Of a stretch of DNA of 64,000 bases, positions 19,961-29,117 are shown in pieces. Location: contig CM030936.1 of assembly GCA_018136815.1 (NCBI GenBank), forward strand, positions 4,911,207-4,975,206, read 5' to 3'. Position numbers and translations under genes: made by a program. How positions within the stretch are numbered: position 1 is the first letter of the stretch; every line of letters starts with the position of its first letter. The notes beneath the pieces are model-generated. The model was not told where the DNA came from. It did not search any database and saw only the letters and a program-made list of their open reading frames with translations. This DNA is from Isochrysis galbana (lineage: Eukaryota; Haptophyta; Isochrysidales; Isochrysidaceae).

Positions 19961-20016
19961 AGCTTCAGTGTGACAGTGGTATGTGAGCGCCTTTCACTTT
20001 GTTCCGTGATGACCAA

Positions 20017-20409
20017 TCAGTCATCAGATCTGCAGGTACCACTACGACACGTGTATTCACCACAGCACTCCGAGTTCTTTTGGCACACCGACCCTGGCTC
20101 GCGGTATGGCGTCTCACACACTCCATCGTCATTGCACTCAAGCCCTTCACAGCACTCGTCGCCATAACTGCACCCCCCCCTTTTCTCGATACACGGTGGG
20201 AGCGTACGGCACTTTTGGTCGGAGCACACGAGATCGTGACAACGGTCTCCATCGTTTGCACACTCTCCATCCACATCCTTACATCTGTCTGGCTGCTTCT
20301 TCGTGAGTACCAACGCGACGGCGATGGCGGCGACCACGGTTGGGCTGCGGACCTCCTCGTAGGTGCGGTGACCGAGTCGCTTGGCGATGAGGACAAAGTA
20401 CTGGCCCAT
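20017..20409 (-). CDS. Small Cys-rich protein with MGQYF N-terminus
   Basis: 130 residues from the ATG at 20409. The N-terminus MGQYFVLIAKRLGHRTYEEV matches the start of a second locus at 33204 (plus strand). It is followed by a hydrophobic segment (TVVAAIAVALVL) and then about 80 residues with some 18 cysteines in paired spacing (GDECCEGLECNDDGVCE, SECCGEYTCRSGTC), suggesting a disulfide-rich secreted or lumenal module. Function is unknown. A long open frame upstream of this Met has no coding character, so I start at MGQYF. Confidence 0.55.
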   Translation of the reverse strand: MGQYFVLIAKRLGHRTYEEVRSPTVVAAIAVALVLTKKQPDRCKDVDGECANDGDRCHDLVCSDQKCRTLPPCIEKRGGCSYGDECCEGLECNDDGVCETPYREPGSVCQKNSECCGEYTCRSGTCRSDD

Positions 20410-20911
20410 GGCGAAGGAGCGAGGCTTGTGGAGGAGGGAAGAGGAGAGTGAAGCGGGGTGTGGGTGGTGGTGGTGGAAGATGTCTGGGAGGAAGACTCTG
20501 GATTTTCGCCAGATGCGCACGCCGTGCGCATGATGAGTGGCAATCACATGCGCGGGGATCCCGTGCGTGGAAAGTTTCCGCGCGCCGTCAGGTTTCGTCA
20601 ATCCCCGCGGGGACGCCGTGCGTGCGCATGGAAGTTTCCGCACGCCGTCACGGATGCGCAGAAAAGGGTTTTGGCAGGCGCATGATGAGATTTCTCTCGG
20701 GCCCCTCGGGGGAACATGCACCGCGGGGAAAGCAGAGAACAAAGTTGTTATGCTAGTCTAAATTTAATTTTAAAATACTGCTCTATGTACAACTGTGGAC
20801 ATTTGATCGCTCAATTCGACTGATGTCCCACAATTGACGGAACGACACCTCTCCCGCCATCGCCTCCCCTACACTGGCGACTGGCGAGAGGTCTGGACAT
20901 ACGGAACATCA
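20410..20911. other. Intergenic, upstream of the Cys-rich gene
   Basis: Contains two GCGCGCCGTCA / GCACGCCGTCA-type short repeats (20578-20660). No gene recognised. Confidence 0.4.
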
Positions 20912-21216
20912 CCTAAGGTAGCTAAATCTCTTAGTAGAAACCACGGCGGATATCAATAAGGATCCTACGATATATATAAGGGAGGGAAACCCAAGTCGAG
21001 ACTAGATCAAGGGACGAGCCATAGTCTCCCGCCCCCTTCTCTCCAACTCTTGGCCGAAGCAGCGCGCGCGGCCTCCCTGGGACCAGCTTCTCCGCTAAAG
21101 AGGGAACTGGGGAAGGGGGAGGGGGTTGTTAGGGGTAAAGGTTGGGTAGTAGGGAGGTACATAAGCACGCTGCCGCAAGCCGCAAGTATAGCGGGGATTT
21201 TTAAGAAGATTTTTTT
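20912..21216 (+). mobile_element. 5'-truncated LINE-like 3' end, copy 1
   Basis: Begins with the last codons of an ORF (D-I-R-N-I-T-stop) followed by about 290 bp of 3' region ending in a T-run after GATTTTTAAGAAGA. The same structure (D-M-R-N-I-T-stop plus the same 3' region) is at 46373-46710. Two copies truncated at different 5' points but sharing the 3' end is the signature of a non-LTR retrotransposon. Confidence 0.6.
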
Positions 21217-21782
21217 TTCTGGACCCGCTATTGCGTAACAGGGGGTCTGTGCTGCAAGATGGTTGTAAGCATGAGGGCTTCCTTCTCGCTGTTCGCGGTG
21301 GTGCGGGGGTGTAGCGTGGTGGCTGCGGTGCGGGCCTGGCTAGGCTGGTCGTCCTGGCTCCTGGCGCGGTCGCTTCGGCGACAGCGGCGAGTCCATCAGT
21401 ACTTCGACTGCATGCTGAAGTTAGTGCGCGGTGAGGGTGAGGGGGGCGCAGAGCGGCAGAGCGCCCGCATTGTCCCCTATTATAACAAAAGGTTGATTGG
21501 GTGGCCTCTACTTGTACGCCATGCGAGGTCGTACGGCAGGCGCCGCAGCTTCGATCTCATCCATACCACCTCGGCGGGCGCAAGCGCGCGGCGAGTCTTT
21601 TACTACTACAATTTACGACTAAAGCCAGACTAGGAGCGAGAAGGACTTTAAGCTACACTGCTTCTTCCCTAGCTGTCTAAGTAGACGTGTCCCTTACATC
21701 AATTCATCGACAAAAACTCGGAACGCCGCACGTACAGGCGCATCGAGGAAGCTGCGCTCAAGGACGATTGGATCATGAAGCA
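21217..21782. other. Intergenic, no gene confidently recognised
   Basis: Starts with CTGGACCCGCTATTGCG, also present at 19079-19095. A 124-codon plus-strand frame at 21259-21633 is hydrophobic and then Arg-rich but matches nothing I know, so I do not call it. Confidence 0.35.
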
Positions 21783-23324
21783 TCAGAAAAATGTGTTCCC
21801 TGTCGTCGGTTCGGGCAATCGAGAATGCGAGGGCTTCCTACGAACCATATCCAAGCATTCTTGCGAAACTATGGCCGCTGATCGTACCCCGGTATGGGCG
21901 CCTTCGTCCGCCCCCTTGACGGAGCTCAGCGGCACACGGGCCACCTTGGACAATGCAACCTTGGCTCCAGCGCCATGCAACGTCGAACCGCTGCTTCGTC
22001 CAGGTGCGCTGGCGACCCCCGCTCGCACCCGACGCGGTGCCGAGTTCCGTGCCAGCTCGGCTCGCATTGCTGCGGCGGCGACAGCAGCAGCCCTGGCGGT
22101 GGCTGCCGTATTTGTTTGCTCGTGCGATGTGCCGCCTCTGCTTGCAGATACGCCGGTCCCTGCGCTCGCTGAGGCCAGTGCAATGGCCGCGCTTGTAGTC
22201 GCTGGCGTCTCTGACATCATCTTCACCAAGCGTTTCGCCCGCTCACTAGCAGCGCGCGCCGCTTCTGCTTTAGCGACACCTGCTTCAACGCGTGCCTGGT
22301 AGGCCTCAGCTGCCCGTTTCGACGGTGCTACGGGCGCCTTTGCCAAAGGGCGCGTCTGCATTGAGATCCCGTTGCCATGCCCGCTAGCGAGGGCGATCTT
22401 CCCCGCCCCTGTGGACGGCGCCTGATTAAGTGATGTCTCGACGTTGCTCGCGACGTTCACGCGCAGCCGTGAAGGCGCGTCTGCCTGTGAGATGCCACAT
22501 ATAGACGCTGCCGTTTCCAAAGCTTCCGGCCCGCTCAGCGCACCAGAACAACCGGGTGGAGGTGTGATGTCCGCGCCGACTTCCACGGCCGAGCCGACTG
22601 TCACAGACATGCACGCTCCCGATGGCCCAGAGCTCTCCACGCTAGGGGGGTCGGTTTCAACGCTGCACGATCTAGGCTCCACGCTGGCCACGTCAGTGAT
22701 GCACAGATGCTCCAAGTTGGACAAACCAGGGCCGTCAGTGTTCGTACGTGCTCGTGCTAGGCTTGCCCCCTTCGCACGTGCTCGCTGCAGCTCGCCGTGC
22801 ACCTTCAGGCGATGCGGCGAGAGTGCCCCGGCAGAGGACTCACTATCGCTCGCGTGCAACAATTCCTCCCCTGCATCCTCGTCGGCATCACCACTCCGCC
22901 GCGCTGCAGAGGTGGAATCGCACTTGGCAAAAAGCTGGCGAACTAACTCAATCTCCGCCTCGGTCCAGCCGTCCAGTGTGGCCTCTCTGCCCCCAATAGC
23001 GAGAGCCGGAGATGCGTGCTTGCCCCAACTATTCTGGTAGGCGTGTGGGCTGATGCACTCGTGCTCACCCTCAGCCCCCCCCTCCTCCTCAAGCCCTAGG
23101 TGGAGCAGTGTGGGCGGCTCGTCCGAGTCTGGTGTGGAGGGCGGCGATGATAGTGCCGCCAGCACAACCTCAGGCGCGCTAGGTGGCTCAAGCGGCGGTA
23201 GCGTTGGGGCGGGGGGAGCGGTCGACCACGCCGCGACTGGCTCGGCTCTCCCCCACGCCTCCGCCGTCTCCCTTCTTCCGACCGTCGAATTGTGAGCGGA
23301 GCTCGCGGCGGCCACCGCTCTCAT
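21783..23324 (-). CDS. Ala/Ser-rich protein of unknown function
   Basis: 513 residues from the ATG at 23324. The only ordered-looking parts are DGWTEAEIELVRQLFAKC at about 118-135 (one Trp and acidic residues resembling the first helix of a SANT/Myb repeat, but too short to call) and an Ala/Lys/Glu-rich predicted coiled coil near the C-terminus (KRAAEAYQARVEAGVAKAE). The remainder is low-complexity Ser/Pro/Ala. The long open frame is sustained by high GC on both strands, so coding status is moderately supported. It could be a chromatin or cytoskeletal adaptor; I cannot say. Confidence 0.45.
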   Translation of the reverse strand: MRAVAAASSAHNSTVGRRETAEAWGRAEPVAAWSTAPPAPTLPPLEPPSAPEVVLAALSSPPSTPDSDEPPTLLHLGLEEEGGAEGEHECISPHAYQNSWGKHASPALAIGGREATLDGWTEAEIELVRQLFAKCDSTSAARRSGDADEDAGEELLHASDSESSAGALSPHRLKVHGELQRARAKGASLARARTNTDGPGLSNLEHLCITDVASVEPRSCSVETDPPSVESSGPSGACMSVTVGSAVEVGADITPPPGCSGALSGPEALETAASICGISQADAPSRLRVNVASNVETSLNQAPSTGAGKIALASGHGNGISMQTRPLAKAPVAPSKRAAEAYQARVEAGVAKAEAARAASERAKRLVKMMSETPATTSAAIALASASAGTGVSASRGGTSHEQTNTAATARAAAVAAAAMRAELARNSAPRRVRAGVASAPGRSSGSTLHGAGAKVALSKVARVPLSSVKGADEGAHTGVRSAAIVSQECLDMVRRKPSHSRLPEPTTGNTFF

Positions 23325-23969
23325 TGGTCTCTCTGAGCCTTCACGGCAGGCAGCCGGGCGGCGGGGAGGGAGGGGTATGCGTGTGGAGGGGGTGGGAGGG
23401 GTGGAGAATGGGTTTCGGGGTTGGAGGGGAAAGCCAGGGGTTCGGGCTGGATGGGCGGGGGAAGGGGAGGTAGGCTGAAGCACTGGGCGGCGCCCCCCCC
23501 TCCCTCTCTTCCTCTCCCTCCCTCCCTCTCCCCCCCCCCCCCCCCCCCTCTTCATCTCTTTTTCTCTCTCTTGGGGAGAATCTTCTTTCAAAATATTGCC
23601 TCTCCTCTCCTCTTCTTCTCTCGTACTACGCTCCTCAGATTATTTATTGCCCACAACTCTCCTCTCTCCCCCACTCTCTTCAAAAACAAACCCGTGAAGA
23701 TGCGAGAATTCTAATGAGGACCTTTCTTCTCTCCTCGAGGGGTGGGAAACATCGAAACATCCAAAACTCGGACCCCCAAAACGGTCGAGCGAAAAGAGAG
23801 CCTATCCTCATTTATTTATATCTCACGCCGACGTTAGAGAATCCCAGGCTTCGTCGTGTTCACAGGGCCCACGGCGGGTTCTTCACACTCTTCGCCCCCT
23901 GTGGCCTGTGAGTACCTGTGACCGGGCGCCTCCCGGCGGAGGTACAGTATGGGTGCACCATTAAGAAAC
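23325..23969. other. Upstream region with pyrimidine tract, no gene recognised
   Basis: Contains a C/T-rich block with a C-run (23497-23572). It is purine-rich on the minus strand and lies 5' of the minus-strand Ala-rich gene. Nothing else identified. Confidence 0.4.
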
Positions 23970-24626
23970 TGTCGTATTTCATACGATGACAGGCTTTTAC
24001 TTCTAACCTGTGGGCTATTTTAAGCCTCAAGGTCTCGTCGATTGATATACCGCCTCTTCTCTTACTTTATTACTTTCTCTCGATGTCATCAAATGTTCCA
24101 TGACTGTCTTCTGTCTTCTCTCGTCCATCGGTCGTAGCTCCCCAGCGAGGTCTGCCCTCGTTGTGCCGACCCCTCTGTCGCATGTCCGCGCGTTGCTGAA
24201 TTGCCCTGGTGCCGATGCCTGGCCGTCCGTCCAGGTGTGGTTAGTTTTCGCTCCGTTTGGTTTAGTTTGTGTGTGGTTCTGTGCCCTCAGACTTTTTGAG
24301 TCCATGCGTTGTAGTCTCCCGTGTCTACCTCGGACCTAAGAAGCTCTCATTCTCATTCTCTCTCTCTTCCACTAGCTCGCTAGCTAGCCTCGTCCCTACT
24401 CGCCGACGCCACGCGTCGCAATGTCGCAATCCTCCGACCGCAAGTCTACGTGATCGCTCGTAGCGCTCGATGGCAGACACTCTCAGACCCGACTCTTACT
24501 ATGATCTGTCAGACATCTTCCCGCCAGCAACAATCAACGGTCAACGAACCTTCCACGACCGCGTCAGCTGCCGGCTCGATCGAACGGCCCTCTGCCTATG
24601 AGCCTGTAGTCATCGCGTGTTCGACA
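23970..24626 (+). repeat. Family C LTR (657 bp)
   Basis: Begins TGTCGTATTTCATACGATGA and ends GTTCGACA, the same TGTCG/CGACA termini as family A, and opens with a palindromic motif analogous to family A's TGTCGCATTCATCCTAGATG. It is followed at once by AGCACAAATTCAG, matching the candidate primer site of family A. Only about 40 bp of internal sequence remains, so this is a 5' LTR or a recombinant relic. Confidence 0.75.
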
Positions 24627-24639
24627 AGCACAAATTCAG
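24627..24639 (+). promoter_or_regulatory. Candidate primer-binding site of family C
   Basis: AGCACAAATTCAG follows the LTR end directly, paralleling AGCACGAAATCAA at 3225 in family A. The internal sequence after it is lost within about 40 bp. Confidence 0.45.
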
Positions 24640-24675
24640 CCTTGGCGCCTACGACCGCGCCCTAGATGGGAGAAA

Positions 24676-24760
24676 CGTATTCACCGTTTTTCTACGAAGG
24701 CGAAAAACAGGCCGTTTTTGCCGTTTTTGAAACCCCTTCCGTTTCTCCCTCCGTTTTTAG
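24676..24760 (+). repeat. GTTTTT-rich repeat, copy 1
   Basis: GTTTTTCTACGAAGGCGAAA and following CGTTTTT units match in direct orientation GTTTTTCTATGAATGCCAAA at about 26590-26645. The pair brackets a 1.9-kb segment that contains the hAT-like frame at 24846-25628. Confidence 0.5.
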
Positions 24761-24845
24761 ACGGGCGCACGGGCACGGAGGCGCGCGCCAGCAGTGCGGT
24801 GGCGCTGCACGCGATCGCGTTCGGCATTGCTGAGTCCTGAGAGAT

Positions 24846-25628
24846 TCAGATTGACGCCTTCAATGCTGCCACCATGGCTCCAAACTTGGGGTGATCGGCC
24901 ACTGCGGCCGGGATATTACAAGCATAAAACATCTCAGCAATCGCAACATCGCACACGTCCTTACCCGCACCACCAAAGTTCAAGCAAGTCTGCCCCCGCG
25001 CACACGCCACACCAACAGCACCACGCGCCCCATCACACGCGCCTGCCACCTCATCCACTTGCCGCACAGCCTCCTTCCGCCTCTTCTTGCTCTCTTTCTC
25101 GGACTCGTTCTTCTGCACCCTGTCAACAAGAGCGAGAAAGGAGGGGTGCGTGGCAGCACACCGTGCCGACATGTTGCGCCCGAGCAGGTGGTCCACAATG
25201 CGCGTGGCCCCGCCGTGCCGCGCCACGCCGCAGCCATTGCATGTCCAGCTTGGCATGCAGGGATCCTCTTCCGAGGCGATCGTCACGCAATCCCAACAAG
25301 GGTGGGTGCGCTTCGCCACCAGCGAATTGCGCTTGCGCCCTAGATGGTGGGGCTGGCTGAGCCCCGTGGCTCGCGTGGGGAGCACACTGAAGACAGTGCT
25401 GCCCCTCTCCTCGCAAGCGCGCGGATCCTCCTCCTCCTGCTCCTCCTGCTCCTCCACCCCACCGCGGTGGCTGCTCAGCGCGCGCCCATGCAGGAGCGCA
25501 GCCCATTGCATGGGCGCCGACGCAGGAGCTGGCTGCTCTGCGTCGGCGTCGACAGCGAAGACGGCGGTGGCGGTGGGCGTAGAAAGCGCGGCGCGAGAGG
25601 CACGGTTGGGGTTGGGGTTGGGTTGCAT
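24846..25628 (-). CDS. hAT transposase N-terminal fragment with BED-type zinc finger
   Basis: 260 residues from the ATG at 25628. Central BED-like finger: SWTCNGCGVARHGGATRIVD with C-x2-C, then HLLGRN and a downstream C/H pair (ARCAATH). The C-terminus (MFYACNIPAAVADHPKFGAM) is like the start of the transposase core in plant hAT proteins, where a similar phrase precedes the catalytic domain. The catalytic RNase H-like domain and dimerisation region are absent, so this is a truncated or domesticated copy. An acidic run (EEQEEQEEEDP) lies in the N-terminal half. Confidence 0.65.
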   Translation of the reverse strand: MQPNPNPNRASRAALSTPTATAVFAVDADAEQPAPASAPMQWAALLHGRALSSHRGGVEEQEEQEEEDPRACEERGSTVFSVLPTRATGLSQPHHLGRKRNSLVAKRTHPCWDCVTIASEEDPCMPSWTCNGCGVARHGGATRIVDHLLGRNMSARCAATHPSFLALVDRVQKNESEKESKKRRKEAVRQVDEVAGACDGARGAVGVACARGQTCLNFGGAGKDVCDVAIAEMFYACNIPAAVADHPKFGAMVAALKASI

Positions 25629-25640
25629 GGCAGTGGCCAA

Positions 25641-26645
25641 GAGGGCAGAGAGAGCGAGAGAGCGGCATAGTTGTTGTATCAGTACTAATATCAGCTTTCT
25701 GATATCAGTAAGAGCTCAATTGAGGCAGATCACTGATATCACCTCTCAGCTAATAGATAGAATTAAAACGACTTCGTAGCGACATTTTTACTTTTATTTT
25801 TAGTTGTAGTAGTACTAGTACCAATACTTACGGCCGCAGGCCGCAGGCCGCAGAGCTCTGCATACCCCTGCGAGCGAGGCCGCTGCGCTCCGCTCTGCTC
25901 GGCTACCCTCCAGAAACTGGGAGACAGAACTCATGACAGAATAATGCAGGAGGGCGGGGCCGCCTAGAAGACAAAACTACTTTAATTTGATAATTTGCTT
26001 CGAGTATGCCGTGATGGCTCAATGGAGACGTTGTATGACCGCATCGCGAAACATCTGCGGATCGATGCCGCGTTGGAATTTATGGTGTGACATGAGGGTC
26101 TTATCTGGACGAGCGTCTTTTTTTTGCATCTGTAGCAGGGAGTGGGCTAGGCTCTGTCAGATTATCAGCAACACCCCATTTTTTGAGGATTCTTGCCCCA
26201 GTGGATTACTGTGCAGATCCTCCCACTTCTGGAGAGTGAGAGTGAGAGGTGGAGGTTCAATTGCACTCGCATACTCCCATCGCGCATCGATCGCACTCTG
26301 TGGCTGTAGTCCCCTCGCGAGCGTGGCAAGGCATTAGCGGCTATTAGCGGCGGCGCGGCGCCGGCAGTTTTGTTTTTAGGACGTCAGTTTTGTTATTGCC
26401 GCTTGCAAGCTGATACAAGTTACTGATATCAGTGTAAGCTCTAAAACCCTGCGAGCTCGCGAGCTGACGCAACAACTATGGAGAGCGGAGAGAGGAGGGC
26501 AGAGCGACGCGCTCGCGACTCGCGACTCGCGAGTCACAGAGAAGGGTGCCCCCCCCCGGTATCCGGTATCCTGGTACTGTTTTTGGTACTGTTTTTCTCT
26601 GTTTTTCTATGAATGCCAAAAACAGACTGTTTTTACTGTTTTTGG
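25641..26645. repeat. Transposon-end-like sequence with TGATATCA palindromes, no gene
   Basis: TGATATCAG-type palindromes occur at 25674-25745 and 26405-26440, CCGCAGG triplication at 25833-25853, and the second GTTTTT-rich repeat at 26575-26645 (the direct partner of 24676-24760). Similar CTGATATCAGTGTAAGCTC sequence recurs at 62140-62200 inside the hAT MITE. No coding domain is seen apart from short frames. Confidence 0.45.
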
Positions 26646-27132
26646 ACGCCCCGGGATAACCAACATCATAGGCGAACTGAATAAAATCGCACGGTTCACA
26701 CCCGGATTAGAAAGGAGCAGGGAAGAAACCATTGTAGACAACCTATTCATCTACCCAAAAGGAGACGCCCAGAAAGTGATATACGTACTATACCTATTAG
26801 CGTGGAGATATATACTCACGGACTTCTATAGGATACACTACGACGGCATAAAATTCTCGGAAGAATCAATACTAATAAGAATAATAGAGAGATACACCAT
26901 ACTAAGCAAAGCACTCCTCTTCGCACAAGAAACCGACTCGGCGAGAACCGCCCAAGCGGGCATGGGAAGACAGCCTAAGAAAAGGATAGACATGAATGAC
27001 TTGAGATCCGTTTTCATCAGGAACGACAAAGGCGGTCTTAAGCCCAGCGCGGAGCTAGTGGAACTAGCCTCCAAGCTGGGGATCGCACACGCTGTCGAGG
27101 GGACCACGGAACAAGGGAACAAAGGAAATTGA
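26646..27132 (+). pseudogene. LINE-type ORF C-terminal fragment
   Basis: An open frame without ATG encodes ARFTPGLERSREE, then DNLFIYPKGDAQKV, and ends with KRIDMNDLRSV and KPSAELVELASKLGI before a stop at 27130-27132. The same motifs occur on the minus strand at 16795-17883, and the C-terminal pattern resembles the frame at 46093-46392. It is clearly more A-rich than its surroundings, suggesting different mutational history. I infer the part of a non-LTR retrotransposon protein downstream of the reverse transcriptase; no RT motif is included. Confidence 0.55.
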
Positions 27133-27397
27133 AACATCGATACACCTACCAAAGTCGCTGATAGAGACAATGGAACCTAGATATAAACCAAACAAACAAA
27201 AAGCGACCAGACGGACACACACGACAACAAAGACAATTCCAGAAGGCCTGCCCGGACCCCACACTCTAAACCAGGCCACAGGTAGCGCACCGAGGCCGGA
27301 CCCCGGAAACCGAAGAAAAAGGAAAGAAGGGGGGCAGGGGAAGAGGTGGAGGGAGGAATGATAAGGGCGGTGTAGATAGCGAAGGGGAGTCCCATAA
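27133..27397. other. Probable 3' region of the LINE fragment
   Basis: A-rich at first (AAACCAAACAAACAAAAAGC near 27184), grading into GC-rich sequence; no gene. Confidence 0.35.
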
Positions 27398-28009
27398 CTA
27401 GTAGGTGTGTAGCCCTGAATCTTCAGAAGTTTTTTTTGTATCCAAGTCGACGGTGCCACCAGCCTCGTCTGGGGTGTCGCGGAAGTGCTCGGAGATGAGG
27501 CAACGCACCTGCCTGTCTCTGAGCGCCCGCTCGTTGTACTTCACCAAGTTGGCCGCGTGCATGTTGGACTTGACGTGCGTGACGATGCTGCTCTTGATGT
27601 TGACGAGCTCGTCCTTGCAACACCTGCAAAACAGCTTGCCGCTCTCGGCAGCAAAGCTCTGCCCCGAGAATTGCTGAACTCGCTGCAATGGGGGCACCTT
27701 CGACTCCGCCGTCTTCCGCTCGCCAGATTGCCGGCCACGTATGCCAATAGGCGGCTTCTGCCGGATCTTTCTCCTCTGTTCGATGCGGGCGAGCAATGGA
27801 GCGCCCGATCTGTTGCCCTCCTCCCTCCTCCCCTCCGCATCGGCCTCGCTCGCTTCGGCCTCGCTCGCTTCGGCCTCGCTCGCTTCGGGCCTCACTTGCG
27901 ACAGCACTTGCGCCCACTCGACACTGAGGCGCGCCGAGGTTCGTACACCGAATGGCGTTGCAGTTGTGTCCCCCGGCGAGTGGGTAGCGCGCCTCTGCTC
28001 CCGCTCCAT
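27398..28009 (-). CDS. Zinc-finger protein resembling a CGGBP1/hAT N-terminal domain
   Basis: 203 residues from the ATG at 28009. A single C-x2-C...H-x5-H finger (LFCRCCKDELVNIKSSIVTH then KSNMH) is preceded by QFSGQSFAAESGK. This layout is typical of the BED-like finger in CGG-repeat-binding proteins and many hAT transposases. The N-terminal half holds a short tandem repeat (EASEA repeated four times, GCTTCGGCCTCGCTC units at 27841-27890). No transposase core follows, so the protein is a fragment or a domesticated DNA-binding domain. Confidence 0.55.
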   Translation of the reverse strand: MEREQRRATHSPGDTTATPFGVRTSARLSVEWAQVLSQVRPEASEAEASEAEASEADAEGRREEGNRSGAPLLARIEQRRKIRQKPPIGIRGRQSGERKTAESKVPPLQRVQQFSGQSFAAESGKLFCRCCKDELVNIKSSIVTHVKSNMHAANLVKYNERALRDRQVRCLISEHFRDTPDEAGGTVDLDTKKTSEDSGLHTY

Positions 28010-28590
28010 CTGGGGGGGGAGGGGGGGGAGGGGGGGAAGGGGTCTCCGGGCGGAGAGGCGGGGGGGGCGCTCTGATTTCGCGCCACGGGTTCGCGCGCTC
28101 CCCCTCCCGACTCCCGAGGCCCTCCCCCCCCGCTTCCCCGCCCCCCCCCTTGGTATCGCATCTTCAGCCCCCTCACCCCCGCAAATTTCGAGAAATTTCG
28201 AACGAAATTTCTCCCGGCGAACCCCCCCCCCAAATTTCGAAAGAAATTTTCGAAATCCTGACCCCAGCCTAACCAAGCACTCTACCATCCGCCGTGCAAG
28301 TAGCGGCTAGTTTGTGAAGATTGTTTTGTACTTGTACGGACTAGGAACGACGAGCTCCTTACTTTTAGATCTTAGAACGGCGGTGCGGAGTAGAGAGTAG
28401 AGTCCGCTGTTCTTCCCCCAATCAAAGAGAGAAAGAGACTCTGTTGATTTCACTGAGCGAAGTGAAGAGACGATCGCTCTCTCTCCGCATACAATAACCG
28501 CAAATAACCGCTCGTCAGGTACCCCCCCCCCTCTCCCCTTCCTCTTTTTCTCTTCCTTCCTCTCTCTCACTATCTCCCCCCCCCCTCTCT
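28010..28590. other. Intergenic, GC-rich then pyrimidine-rich, no gene
   Basis: Contains GAAATTTCG-type inverted repeats at 28186-28250 (several AAATTTCGA units in both orientations) and a CT-rich stretch leading into the microsatellite. Confidence 0.4.
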
Positions 28591-28672
<82 letters not shown>

Positions 28673-28702
28673 CTCTCTCTCTCTCTCTCCCTCTCTCTCT
28701 TT

Positions 28703-28764
<62 letters not shown>

Positions 28765-28824
28765 CTGGCTCTCTCTCTCTCTCTGACTCTGGCTCTCTCT
28801 CTCTCTCTCTCCCTCTCTCTCTCT

Positions 28825-28881
<57 letters not shown>

Positions 28882-28900
28882 TCTCTCTCTCTCTCTCTGA
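28591..28900 (+). repeat. (CT)n microsatellite, compound
   Basis: About 310 bp of almost pure CT with interruptions (GGCTCT, CCCTCC, GACTCTGG). It lies about 220 bp upstream of the PP2C start codon, so it may be part of the promoter or leader. Confidence 0.95.
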
Positions 28901-29117
28901 TTCTCTTTTGTTTGATTTCTCGCTCCACGTCCCTCTTCTTCTTCCATCATCATCCCCTCCTTCCGATATATTTTCCTACACACTCTCTTTCAACCCGTGT
29001 CTTTCCCTTCTCTCTCTCTCTCTCTTCTCTCTCTTCTCTCGCTCCTCTCCCCTCCCCCCCGCGCGCGTTCTCGTCCCGCCCCCCCCTCCCCCCACTGCCC
29101 CTCCCCCCCTTCCCCGC

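Noticed and set aside
28515-28983. Arg/Glu-repeat proteins on the minus strand
   Set aside because: They are translations of the (CT)n microsatellite.
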